Source: Deinococcus rubellus (GTDB lineage: Bacteria > Deinococcota > Deinococci > Deinococcales > Deinococcaceae). Taken from it: a DNA stretch of 64,000 bases. Position numbers and translations under genes: made by a program. The notes beneath the pieces are model-generated. The model saw nothing but the letters and a program-made list of their open reading frames with translations. It was not told where the DNA came from and did not search any database. The stretch covers positions 2,418,501 through 2,482,500 of the forward strand of contig NZ_CP104213.1 in NCBI RefSeq assembly GCF_025244745.1, written 5' to 3'. Of this stretch, positions 32,560-41,046 are shown in pieces. Within the stretch, counting starts at the first letter, position 1. Every line of letters starts with the position of its first letter.

Positions 32560-34038
32560 GTGAAACTTACCAGAGCAGTGATGCTGGGCGCGGGCCTGTC
32601 CCTCGGCCTGGTCGGCGCGGCGTTGGCCCAGACTTCAGCGGCACAACCTCCAGCGGCACAGTCCCCCTCTTACCAGCATGTCCTGCTGATCAGCGTCGAT
32701 GGCCTGCACCAGCAGGATTTGAGCCGCTACGTGCAGACCCACCTGACCTCCAGCCTGGCGCAGCTCTCGGCGCACGGGCTGACGTTCACGGCGGCGCACT
32801 CTCCTGCCCCTGCCGACTCGTTTCCCGGCTTGCTGGCGCTCGTCACGGGCGGCACACCCAAAAGCACCGGCGTCTACTACGACGACAGCTATGACCGCAC
32901 TCTGGCCGCGCCCGGCAGCGATTGCCAGACGCCCGGCACCGAGTTGGTCTACGACGAGAGCATCGACCGCAACCCCGACGCGCTCGGCAGCGGCGGCGGG
33001 ATTGACCCGGCCAAGCTGCCGCGCGATCCGGCCCACAACTGCTCACCGGTCTACCCACACAGCGCCCTGCGCGTCAACACCATCTTCGAGGTGGCGCGCG
33101 CAGCGGGCCTGAATACCGCCTGGGCCGACAAGCACCCGGCCTACGATCTGGTCAACGGCCCCAGCGGCACAGGGGTGGACGACCTCTACACGCCAGAAAT
33201 CAATGCGGGCGGCGTGACCGACAGCGAAGGCCAGACTGCCGCCTACGACGCCCTCAAGGTCAAGGCCGTGCTGAACGAGCTGGGCGGCCTGAGCAGCACC
33301 GGTAAGGCCGCCAGTGTGCCCGCCATACTGGGTATGAACTTTCAGGCGCTCAGCGTGGCCCAGAAGACCAAAGGCTACCTCGACGCGGCGGCCACCCCGA
33401 CCCCCGATGTGGCAGCGGCGCTGGATTTCGTGGACACCTCGCTGGGCCAGATGGAAGCGTCCCTTAAAGCGCACCATCTGGCCGGTAGCACCCTGATCGT
33501 GGTGACGGCCAAACATGGGCAGTCCCCGATTGATCCGGCATTGCGGCGGATCGTGGACAGCAAAGCACTGGCCTCGGCCATTGCGGCGGCGACCAAACCA
33601 GGGACGCTGGCGCAGCTCACCACCGATACGGTGGGTCTGGTGTGGCTCAAGGGCGGCAACGCTCAGGCAGTGGCCGACGCCCTCAATACCCAGAAAGACA
33701 CCCTGGGCATTGACCACGTGCTGGTCGGCCAGGCGCTCCAGGCGATGTTCGGCGATCCGGCCAAGGACCCGCGCGTGCCAGATCTGATCGTCGTTCCGCG
33801 CCTGGGCGTGATCTACACCAAGCCCTCGGCCACCAAAACCGCTGAGCACGGCGGCTTCTCCGAGGACGACACCCACGTGGCACTGCTCGTCAGTGCGCCC
33901 AACCTGAGCCAGGCCACCATCAGCACGCCGGTCAGCACCACCCAGGTGGCCCCCACAGTCTTGCAGGCCCTTGGCCTCAGTCCACAAGCCCTCCAGGCCG
34001 TGGTGCAGGAACATACCGCTGCCTTGCCGCTCAAATAA
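32560..34038 (+). CDS. Secreted alkaline-phosphatase-superfamily phosphodiesterase/pyrophosphatase
   Basis: A 492-residue exported enzyme starting with GTG. Signal peptide 1-25 (ending ALAQ). The metal site is built from ISVDG (Asp), a nucleophile in DSFPG near residue 88, the TAKHGQSP segment and the late AEHGGFSEDD and THVALLVS elements, as in type I phosphodiesterases/nucleotide pyrophosphatases. Substrates could be nucleotides or other phosphodiesters. No ribosome binding site is seen and an IS630 element ends 36 bp upstream, so its original promoter may have been displaced. A lipoprotein gene follows after 37 nt. Confidence 0.88.
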   Translation: MKLTRAVMLGAGLSLGLVGAALAQTSAAQPPAAQSPSYQHVLLISVDGLHQQDLSRYVQTHLTSSLAQLSAHGLTFTAAHSPAPADSFPGLLALVTGGTPKSTGVYYDDSYDRTLAAPGSDCQTPGTELVYDESIDRNPDALGSGGGIDPAKLPRDPAHNCSPVYPHSALRVNTIFEVARAAGLNTAWADKHPAYDLVNGPSGTGVDDLYTPEINAGGVTDSEGQTAAYDALKVKAVLNELGGLSSTGKAASVPAILGMNFQALSVAQKTKGYLDAAATPTPDVAAALDFVDTSLGQMEASLKAHHLAGSTLIVVTAKHGQSPIDPALRRIVDSKALASAIAAATKPGTLAQLTTDTVGLVWLKGGNAQAVADALNTQKDTLGIDHVLVGQALQAMFGDPAKDPRVPDLIVVPRLGVIYTKPSATKTAEHGGFSEDDTHVALLVSAPNLSQATISTPVSTTQVAPTVLQALGLSPQALQAVVQEHTAALPLK

Positions 34039-34075
34039 TCAACGAACCCTCTCTGTTGAAAAAGGACCTGTTGCC

Positions 34076-35476
34076 ATGACCAAATATCTGTTGCTGGCCC
34101 TTGCCGCCCTGCTGATCAGCGCCTGCAATTCTCTCTCCGCCAGCAACCCAACCTCACCCACAACACCGACGACCACGCCACCTGCCGGAAGTGTCCAGCT
34201 CGCCAGTGGAACTTGGACGCCCAGCGGCGCGGTGCGGGTGGCCCAGATCAGCAACGGTCCCTGGACGCTGGCGCAGGGCGCGGCCACCCTCGCTGCGCCG
34301 CTCAGCGGGTACTGCATGGGCGGGCAGCTCAGCGTCAATACCGCCCTGCACCCGATGCAGCCGTACTATTTTCCGTTCATTCAGGGTCAGGGCCAGAACC
34401 TGACAGGCTACTTCGACTACCGGGTCAAGGATCAGGACGAGGCGGTCATTCACGCGGCCAGCAGCGACGGCGGCCTCACCTGGACGGCGGACGCCAGCAA
34501 GCTGAGACTCCACGCGGGTCAGTGTCCGGCAGACAGCGCCACGCCGCTGGGCGACGACGACGGCCAGGGCCACCCGGTGGTGCTCAAGATCAACGCGGCC
34601 AGCGGCCCGAGAACCTACCTGTACACACTTGACCGCCAGTCCAGCGTCGTGGATACCGGCGGCCTGCTGGTGCATGACGTGGTCAGCGGTGCGGCATCCT
34701 TGCCAGACAGCCAGCCGGTCAGTGACGCGGCTCCGGTGCCCGCCGGTCTCCAGCAAACCAGCGGCCTGCAAAACCCCGACGGCATTCTCGGCGCGGTGCC
34801 GGGCACGGGCCTGAGCGCTGCCGACCCGCTCAAGGTGATGTATCTCAAGAAGCTCAAGGGGAGTGCGGCGGCACCCGCTGCCGGACTCAATCCGGCCAGC
34901 CTCTGCACGGATGCCCAATCCAAGACCCTGGCTGGCAAAAAAGCCAACCACGACCGCACCGAGTTGCGCCTGGCCAGCACCAGCGACGGTCTGACCTTCA
35001 CCGATCTGGGAGCCGTCAACGGGCTGAACAATCCCGACGACAACGCCACTGACGGGTTCCGCTTCGTGGGGCCGCGCGGCACCTTGCTGCGTTATCAGGA
35101 CGGCAGCTATGGCCTGTTCTTCTCGGGCGGTAACTGTCAGGACGGCGACTCGGACGCCTACCATTTCATCGGTTACGCCCACTCTAAAGACGCCGTGAGC
35201 TGGACGGTAGATCAGGGGGCCCAGAATCCGCTGGTGCAGGTCGATTACAGCTACCCCGCTGCCTCGCCTGCCGCCAACTACTCGGGCCGGGTATACGCGC
35301 CCAACGTGATCGCCAAGGAAGACGGCAGCGCCCGCCTGATCTTTAGCGGTTACCGCACCGGGTCGCCGATCGCCAAGACTGGAGCCAGCAACGCTATCGG
35401 CACTCCCGCCGTGACCTTCCAACCAACAGACAGCGCCAACTACCGCTCCATTCTGGTGGTTGACCTGAAGCACTAG
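34076..35476 (+). CDS. Lipoprotein with predicted beta-propeller fold
   Basis: A 466-residue protein with a lipobox (L-I-S-A-C at about residues 13-17) and a Thr/Pro-rich tether. The rest shows repeated blades seen in five-bladed propeller glycosidase-like or sialidase-like proteins: AASSDGGLTWTAD, LASTSDGLTFTDLG and YAHSKDAVSWTVD resemble Asp-box-type motifs. It would sit on the outer leaflet or cell surface. ATG 34076 is chosen with AAAGGA upstream; the frame opens earlier inside the phosphodiesterase gene. Probably one operon with the phosphodiesterase. Confidence 0.78.
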   Translation: MTKYLLLALAALLISACNSLSASNPTSPTTPTTTPPAGSVQLASGTWTPSGAVRVAQISNGPWTLAQGAATLAAPLSGYCMGGQLSVNTALHPMQPYYFPFIQGQGQNLTGYFDYRVKDQDEAVIHAASSDGGLTWTADASKLRLHAGQCPADSATPLGDDDGQGHPVVLKINAASGPRTYLYTLDRQSSVVDTGGLLVHDVVSGAASLPDSQPVSDAAPVPAGLQQTSGLQNPDGILGAVPGTGLSAADPLKVMYLKKLKGSAAAPAAGLNPASLCTDAQSKTLAGKKANHDRTELRLASTSDGLTFTDLGAVNGLNNPDDNATDGFRFVGPRGTLLRYQDGSYGLFFSGGNCQDGDSDAYHFIGYAHSKDAVSWTVDQGAQNPLVQVDYSYPAASPAANYSGRVYAPNVIAKEDGSARLIFSGYRTGSPIAKTGASNAIGTPAVTFQPTDSANYRSILVVDLKH

Positions 35477-35492
35477 ACATTCTGAGCGCAGG

Positions 35493-35527
35493 CGGAACCA
35501 CCTTGAACGGGTGGTTCCGGCTTTTTT
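35493..35527 (+). terminator. Terminator after the lipoprotein gene
   Basis: A 10-bp perfect stem (CGGAACCACC with GGTGGTTCCG), 7-nt loop, then GCTTTTTT. Confidence 0.9.
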
Positions 35528-35680
35528 CGTTAATTTTTCTCGCCTATGCAAGCAATGAACAAATACTGGGCAATTTCGGCATTCCACCTCAAGGTGAGGG
35601 CGTCAAACAATCCGACCCACTCCTGACCGAGCCGCCCTCCCTTTCCAGACACCTGCGCTGGGGCGTTCAAGGAGTCCTTG

Positions 35681-36000
35681 ATGTCCAAAAAACTGATTCT
35701 GGCCGCGCTGTTCCTGACTCTGCTCGCCCCTGGCCCCGCTCAGGCCCAGTCCAACAAGCTCACCATCCTGGTGGCTGGAATGGGTCTATGTCCACGTCAC
35801 TGTGAACCAAGGTGACGGTGAATTTGCCAGAGATGCAGCCGGATACGGCGTAAGCGAAGTCCACGTCAACACCCCTGAGGGCGTGTGGAGCTTACTTCGA
35901 TCTTGGCCTCTTCCAAACCATGCACAACCTTCGTCGCCGTGGCCAATCAATCCTCGGTCCTTTGCTCACCTTACTTCTCCATCCAGCTCCCCGGAACACA
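35681..36000 (+). pseudogene. Decayed gene for an exported protein
   Basis: AAGGAG precedes an ATG at 35681 that encodes a good signal peptide (KKLILAALFLTLLAPG, cleavage near AQAQ) and SNKLTILVAG, but the frame stops at 35813. A shifted frame then reads WVYVHVTVNQGDGEFARDA and VSEVHVNTPEG, and after another shift AYFDLGLFQTMHNLRR. Two or more indels have broken the gene; the original family is not recognised. It lies beside a tRNA gene. Confidence 0.55.
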
Positions 36001-36066
36001 GCATGAGCCAAACGTGTGTAAGATGGGCTGTCGGGAGCGAAACTGCCCATTCTCTCAAAAGAAAAA

Positions 36067-36083
36067 CCCCGCGCTGGGCGGGG
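36067..36083. terminator. Bidirectional hairpin terminator beside tRNA-Thr
   Basis: CCCCGC pairs with GCGGGG. A run of As precedes and a run of Ts follows, so it can end the tRNA transcript on the minus strand and rightward transcription. Confidence 0.8.
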
Positions 36084-36091
36084 CTTTTTCT

Positions 36092-36166
36092 TGGAGCCAG
36101 AGATCGGACTTGAACCGATGACCTGCTGATTACGAATCAGCTGCTCTACCACTGAGCTACACTGGC
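36092..36166 (-). tRNA. tRNA-Thr (anticodon CGU)
   Basis: A 75-nt cloverleaf on the minus strand. The anticodon stem GCTGA/TCAGC holds loop TTCGTAA, giving anticodon CGT (reads ACG, Thr). The T-loop GGTTCAAGTCC and an encoded 3' CCA are present. The acceptor stem GCCAGTG/CTCTGGC has one T-T mismatch. Confidence 0.95.
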
Positions 36167-36191
36167 CTTCCCTCAAAAGTCAGGCTCAGGG

Positions 36192-36220
36192 AGTATAGAG
36201 AAAGTGCCCAGGAGTGTCAA
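36192..36220 (-). promoter_or_regulatory. Consensus sigma-70 promoter of tRNA-Thr
   Basis: On the minus strand TTGACA (36220-36215), 17-bp spacer, TATACT (36197-36192). The -35 overlaps the end of the aldo-keto reductase gene. Confidence 0.85.
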
Positions 36221-37140
36221 TTCCAGGCCAGCCCGGCGCGGGTATGCCAGTAGTGTTCGGGCGATTCGGCCAGCCCAGCCAGCCCGGTCAGATCAGCACC
36301 CACCAGATGGGCCGCTCCCAGGTTGCTCTCCAGCTGGGCGCGGGTGCTCGCACCGCTGAGTATCACGTCGGCCCAGGGCTGAACCAGGGCAGCGGCCAGC
36401 GCCAGCGCGTCGGGGGCGACCTCGGATTCGGCACTCAGGGCATTCAAGCCAGGAACATCGCCGCGCGCGGTCAGCCGCCCATTGGCCAGCGCTTCCTTGA
36501 CGATGACCTGCCACCCGGCGGCTTTGGCCTCGGCCAACGTTTCCCCGGCGGAGGGTTCCAGCACGTTCCAGGTGGCCTGCACTGCTGCGAAAGGCCAGCC
36601 CAGCGCCAGCGCGGCGCGAATGGTGTCGGCCTGCCGGGAACCGCTGACCGACAACCCCACCGTCACGCCGCGTTCGGCCAGCACGTCCAGCCGGGCCAGC
36701 AATGCCGCGTCGCCGAGGGCCGGGCTGTCCGGCGTGACGCTGTGAATCAGGTAGAGATCCGGCGGGCTGCCCAGCGCCGCCAGCGTCTCGGGCCATTGCC
36801 GCTCGAAGGTGCCAGGCGAGTGGTCCTTGACCTCGTGCTGCTCGGCGTCGCTGCGCCAGTCGGCCACATAGGTATAGCCCCATTTGGAACTGACAATCAG
36901 TTGCTGGCGGCGCTCGGGGTGGCGGGCCAGCCATTCGCCCAGAAACTGCTCGGCCAGGCCGTACGAGCGGGCCGCATCAAACCAGCGCAGCCCGGCGTCC
37001 CAGGCAGCGTCAAGCAGGACATGGCTGCGGGCACGCAGATCGGCCACACCGTTTTCTGGCCCCAGGTCTTCGGCGTGGCCCAGGTTGATGTAGCCGGGCC
37101 GCCCCAGCGCCGCCAGCCCCAGGCCCAGGCGAGCACTCAC
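36217..37140 (-). CDS. Aldo-keto reductase family protein
   Basis: A 307-residue TIM-barrel oxidoreductase. The catalytic tetrad is visible: D55 and Y60 in FDAARSYGLAE, K86 in VSSKWGY and H133 in YLIHSV. The C-terminal part has the NADPH-binding style segment DVILSGASTRAQLESNL. Substrate unknown. It starts with a GTG overlapping the TGA of the RidA-family gene by 4 nt, so both are co-translated. Confidence 0.92.
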   Translation of the reverse strand: MSARLGLGLAALGRPGYINLGHAEDLGPENGVADLRARSHVLLDAAWDAGLRWFDAARSYGLAEQFLGEWLARHPERRQQLIVSSKWGYTYVADWRSDAEQHEVKDHSPGTFERQWPETLAALGSPPDLYLIHSVTPDSPALGDAALLARLDVLAERGVTVGLSVSGSRQADTIRAALALGWPFAAVQATWNVLEPSAGETLAEAKAAGWQVIVKEALANGRLTARGDVPGLNALSAESEVAPDALALAAALVQPWADVILSGASTRAQLESNLGAAHLVGADLTGLAGLAESPEHYWHTRAGLAWN

Positions 37141-37535
37141 CTGCGCTCCACAGCGCTCGCCACGATGGCGTCGGCCTCAATCTCGATCAGGTGGCGGGGA
37201 TCGATCAAAGCCGCCACCTGCACTAGCGTCGCGGCGGGGCGGATCTGCCCGAAGACCTCGGCGTGAACCTGACCAACCTCCTCCCAGTGGGCAATATCGG
37301 TGACATACAGGCGGGTGCGCACCACGTCGTCGAGGCTGGCCCCAGCTTCCGCCAGCGCGGCCCGAATAATCTCCAGAATCACGCGGGTCTGACCTGCCGG
37401 ATCGCCCACATGAACGACTTCGCCGCCCACCGTCGCGGTGGTTCCGGCCACACTGACGTGCTGGCCCACCCGCACGGCCCGCGAGTAGCCCACCCGCGCT
37501 TCCCAGGGTGAAGTGCCACCGATGTTGCGTCTCAT
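37137..37535 (-). CDS. RidA/YjgF family protein
   Basis: A 132-residue protein from ATG 37535. The family core is present, including the conserved Arg in VVRTRLYVTD and the C-terminal RHLIEIEADAI. RidA proteins hydrolyse reactive enamine/imine intermediates, though related subfamilies differ. A longer frame up to 37580 adds residues that do not fit the family. Coupled to the aldo-keto reductase, which may suggest a shared metabolite clean-up role. Confidence 0.9.
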   Translation of the reverse strand: MRRNIGGTSPWEARVGYSRAVRVGQHVSVAGTTATVGGEVVHVGDPAGQTRVILEIIRAALAEAGASLDDVVRTRLYVTDIAHWEEVGQVHAEVFGQIRPAATLVQVAALIDPRHLIEIEADAIVASAVERR

Positions 37536-37598
37536 GCCGCCATTGTGCGGTGAAGGAACCCCAGAAAGCCAACAGGTCAACAGATCAAGCCAGCAAAA

Positions 37599-37622
37599 AG
37601 CGCAGACCCGAAAGCCTGCGCT
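37599..37622 (-). terminator. Terminator after the 316-aa membrane protein gene
   Basis: On the minus strand AGCGCAG pairs with CTGCGCT and is followed by five Ts. Confidence 0.85.
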
Positions 37623-37643
37623 GAGAGAGGAAGGGGTCTGGGG

Positions 37644-38594
37644 TTAGCGGCGGCCAACCTCGGGGGTCACGGTGCGGCCACCGCTGGCGGCGTTGCGCGC
37701 TCCGGTGATGGCCAGCAGCAGGGTCAGACCCGCAGCCAGCAGCCAGCCCCAGCCCGCCGTGTTGGCGGTGCTGCGGGCGATGCGCTCGGTGGCGGCGGCG
37801 GTGGCGGCAGCCTGCTTCTGGGCCGCGTCAATGCCCTGGTTGATTGAGGTCTGCACCTCGGTGGCCTGCGGCTGGGTCAGCCCCTGACGCTCCAGACGGG
37901 TCACGAACTGATCGCCGGTCAACGCCTTCTTGATGTTGTCCACACGCTTCGTGACGAAATCACCGACGTTGTTGACGCTGGTCAAATCGCCCAGGTCATT
38001 GGCGGCGCGGCGCACGATGCCCGTCACCACGTTGCCCGCCGCACTCACCTGCTGCTGGTTGAGGGTGGGGCTGGCCTGGGCGATCAGGTTTTCCACGTCC
38101 TGCTGGCCGAAGCCCGCGACGATGTCCTGGCCCTGCGGGGTCTGGGCCGCCTGCTGCGCGCCCGCCGTGGCGGCCCCGGCCAGGGCCGGAATGCCGCTGG
38201 CGAGGCTCCCCAGCGCACTGGTGGCCGCGCCCGTCGCGCTGCTCAGGGCGTTGTAGCCGAGCAGGGTGCCGAGCAGCACCAGCAGGCTGCCGGTGACCAG
38301 GCCAGTCAGGGTGGCGTCGTCTTTGGTCATGGACGCGATGCCTGGCGTGCCCTCCACGGTGGACGGCGCACTGGAACGCACAGCGACCAGACCGGCGGCG
38401 TAGGCGGCAATCAGTACGCTGATGGCCAGCCAGATGATGGCGGCAATGCCGACGCCCGACAGGGTAATGCCGGTGAGGGCGGTGATGGCCGTACCCAGCG
38501 CAATAAGGGTGAGCTGAACCACCAGGCCCACGGCCAGACCGGCGAAGATGCCGGGCCAGCTCAGTCGGTGCGATAAAAAGTCACGATTGGTCAT
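37644..38594 (-). CDS. Membrane protein of unknown function with a long Ala/Gln-rich soluble segment
   Basis: A 316-residue protein. Two N-terminal helices (about 13-36 and 44-68), a third at about 96-116 and a C-terminal helix (about 282-300) enclose an Ala/Gly/Gln-rich region of roughly 165 residues. That region has predicted amphipathic helices (DNIKKALTGDQFVTRLERQG, QATEVQTSINQGID). No domain recognised. The ATG at 38594 has GGGGAG upstream. Confidence 0.75.
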   Translation of the reverse strand: MTNRDFLSHRLSWPGIFAGLAVGLVVQLTLIALGTAITALTGITLSGVGIAAIIWLAISVLIAAYAAGLVAVRSSAPSTVEGTPGIASMTKDDATLTGLVTGSLLVLLGTLLGYNALSSATGAATSALGSLASGIPALAGAATAGAQQAAQTPQGQDIVAGFGQQDVENLIAQASPTLNQQQVSAAGNVVTGIVRRAANDLGDLTSVNNVGDFVTKRVDNIKKALTGDQFVTRLERQGLTQPQATEVQTSINQGIDAAQKQAAATAAATERIARSTANTAGWGWLLAAGLTLLLAITGARNAASGGRTVTPEVGRR

Positions 38595-39024
38595 GTAATG
38601 TCTCCCCTGATTAACTGCTCAAAATATGAAGTGTCCGACATGGTGTTACCAGGGTTTTGCCCTGGCGCGAACAAGTCCACCGTACTGGCTCGGCTCCTGT
38701 CACGAAACCCAGCGGACATCAATCTGACTCTCATGGTCTGAACGTCGGTGGAACCAGCAGCGCACCGGCCAATGAGAAAAACCACGTCTGAAACGTTTCT
38801 TTCTGCAGATTGACGGGTGATCAGTTCCAGCAAACATGAGCATGACGGTGAACGCTCACTTCAGGCCAGACAGGCAATCGGTGAAGCTGCTGGCCGCATC
38901 CAAATGCAACAACGTTTACCATTGGGTAAACCGGGCGGAGCGAGAAAGTGAAAAAGTACGGCCAGACGAGAGCATAGGGATGGAGCGCGTTTCGCGGAAT
39001 CCCGAAACGGCAGTCTGGTTGTAC
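38595..39024. other. 430-bp gap with one inverted repeat
   Basis: No convincing gene. GTTTACC (38914-38920) and GGTAAAC (38925-38931) form a 7-bp inverted repeat with a 4-nt spacer, the shape of a LacI/GntR-type operator, but no nearby start is clearly its target. Confidence 0.4.
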
Positions 39025-39864
<840 letters not shown>

Positions 39865-40118
39865 CTGCTCGCCTTCATGCGCTCTACTCTGCGCCGGGGC
39901 CGGGTCGGGGAGCTGAAGCGAAGCTCAAGCCGCGCCAACGAAACCCGGTGGGTCATTTGTAATTCACAGTCATGAAGACATTTGCTGCGCTCACCCACCC
40001 CCTCCCCTCAATAGGAGGGAAAGCCCAATCCATGCTGCTTTCTCAGACCGTCAGCGGTTTGGAGAGGACTTCAAAAATATCCTTCTCACTCCTGCACCTG
40101 GCATCAGTCCACAAAAAA

Positions 40119-40145
40119 CAGCCGCCCGAACTCAATCGGCGGCTG
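40119..40145 (-). terminator. Terminator after the 262-aa secreted protein gene
   Basis: On the minus strand CAGCCGCC pairs with GGCGGCTG around an 11-nt loop and is followed by six Ts. Confidence 0.9.
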
Positions 40146-40163
40146 CCAGGGATCAAAAAAGAC

Positions 40164-40949
40164 TCAGTTAAACTTGCTCAGGTCCAGAATAAAGTCGTAG
40201 GCGCAGCTGCCCTGCTCGTTGCGGAGCAGCAGGTCGATCTTGTCGTTGGCGTTGAGGCCCGCCTTAAGCGGCTCGAAGTAGTACACCAGCGTTCCGGCCT
40301 GCTTGCCGCCGTCCCCGACCTTCCAGTCGTTGACGAAGCTGAAGCGGGTGGGCGCGAGCAGCTTGCCGTCCGGCCCCTTGAGACGCACCTGATAGGCGCT
40401 GCGCTGTTGCAGGTCACTCAGGCCCTTCACGGCGATGTCAATGCGGAGTTGCCCGTCGGGCAGGGCAGGCGAGCCACTTTGCGCGGGCGGTGTCGTGGCC
40501 CCGGCAGGCGTCGCTACGATTTTTGAACCGTAGCCGTTGTCAGCGCTCGGCAGATACCCGGCCCCGAAGGCTTTGAGAGCGTCGGCGGCATTCAGGTTCT
40601 TGAAGTTGTCGCGGGCGTCCTGGGCCTGATAGAGCAGCTGATCGGCCTGGCCGCTGAGGGTTAGGCTGGCTATCCGGCTGCCCTGGCTGTAATCGCCCGG
40701 CGCGCTCAGCCAGCTGGTGAGGCAGGCGTCGCCACCGTCGAAGACCTTGACGCTGCCGTCCGGCGCTTTGAACTTGCCGCCGTCCACACTCAGATCAAGG
40801 GTGTAGAAGGTGGGCACGGCGGCCCGGCGGCCATACGCGCTGTCGATGACGGTTTTGGCGCTCTGATCTTCGAGCTTGGGCACCCAGGCCAGCGCCGGGC
40901 CGGAGGTAAGGGCGGTGAGAAGAACCAGACCGATTGACGTTTTTCGCAT
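40164..40949 (-). CDS. Secreted protein of unknown function
   Basis: A 261-residue protein from ATG 40949 (GAGG seven nt before); a GTG at 40961 is less likely. Signal peptide residues 1-21 (ending PALA). The mature protein has two cysteines far apart (in DACLTSW and GSCAYDF), possibly a disulfide, and a C-terminal beta-sandwich-like domain (LRIDIAVKGLSDL, YQVRLKGPDGKLL, LVYYFEPL). No family recognised. It follows the TonB-like gene in the same direction with 97 bp between. Confidence 0.75.
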   Translation of the reverse strand: MRKTSIGLVLLTALTSGPALAWVPKLEDQSAKTVIDSAYGRRAAVPTFYTLDLSVDGGKFKAPDGSVKVFDGGDACLTSWLSAPGDYSQGSRIASLTLSGQADQLLYQAQDARDNFKNLNAADALKAFGAGYLPSADNGYGSKIVATPAGATTPPAQSGSPALPDGQLRIDIAVKGLSDLQQRSAYQVRLKGPDGKLLAPTRFSFVNDWKVGDGGKQAGTLVYYFEPLKAGLNANDKIDLLLRNEQGSCAYDFILDLSKFN

Positions 40950-41046
40950 GGAGAACCTCACTGTGACGTGCTGAACGTTGTACTGACTTGATATCTAATG
41001 CCTGCAAATGACGCAGAACTGACGTGGGCTGAAATGCCGGGCAAGG

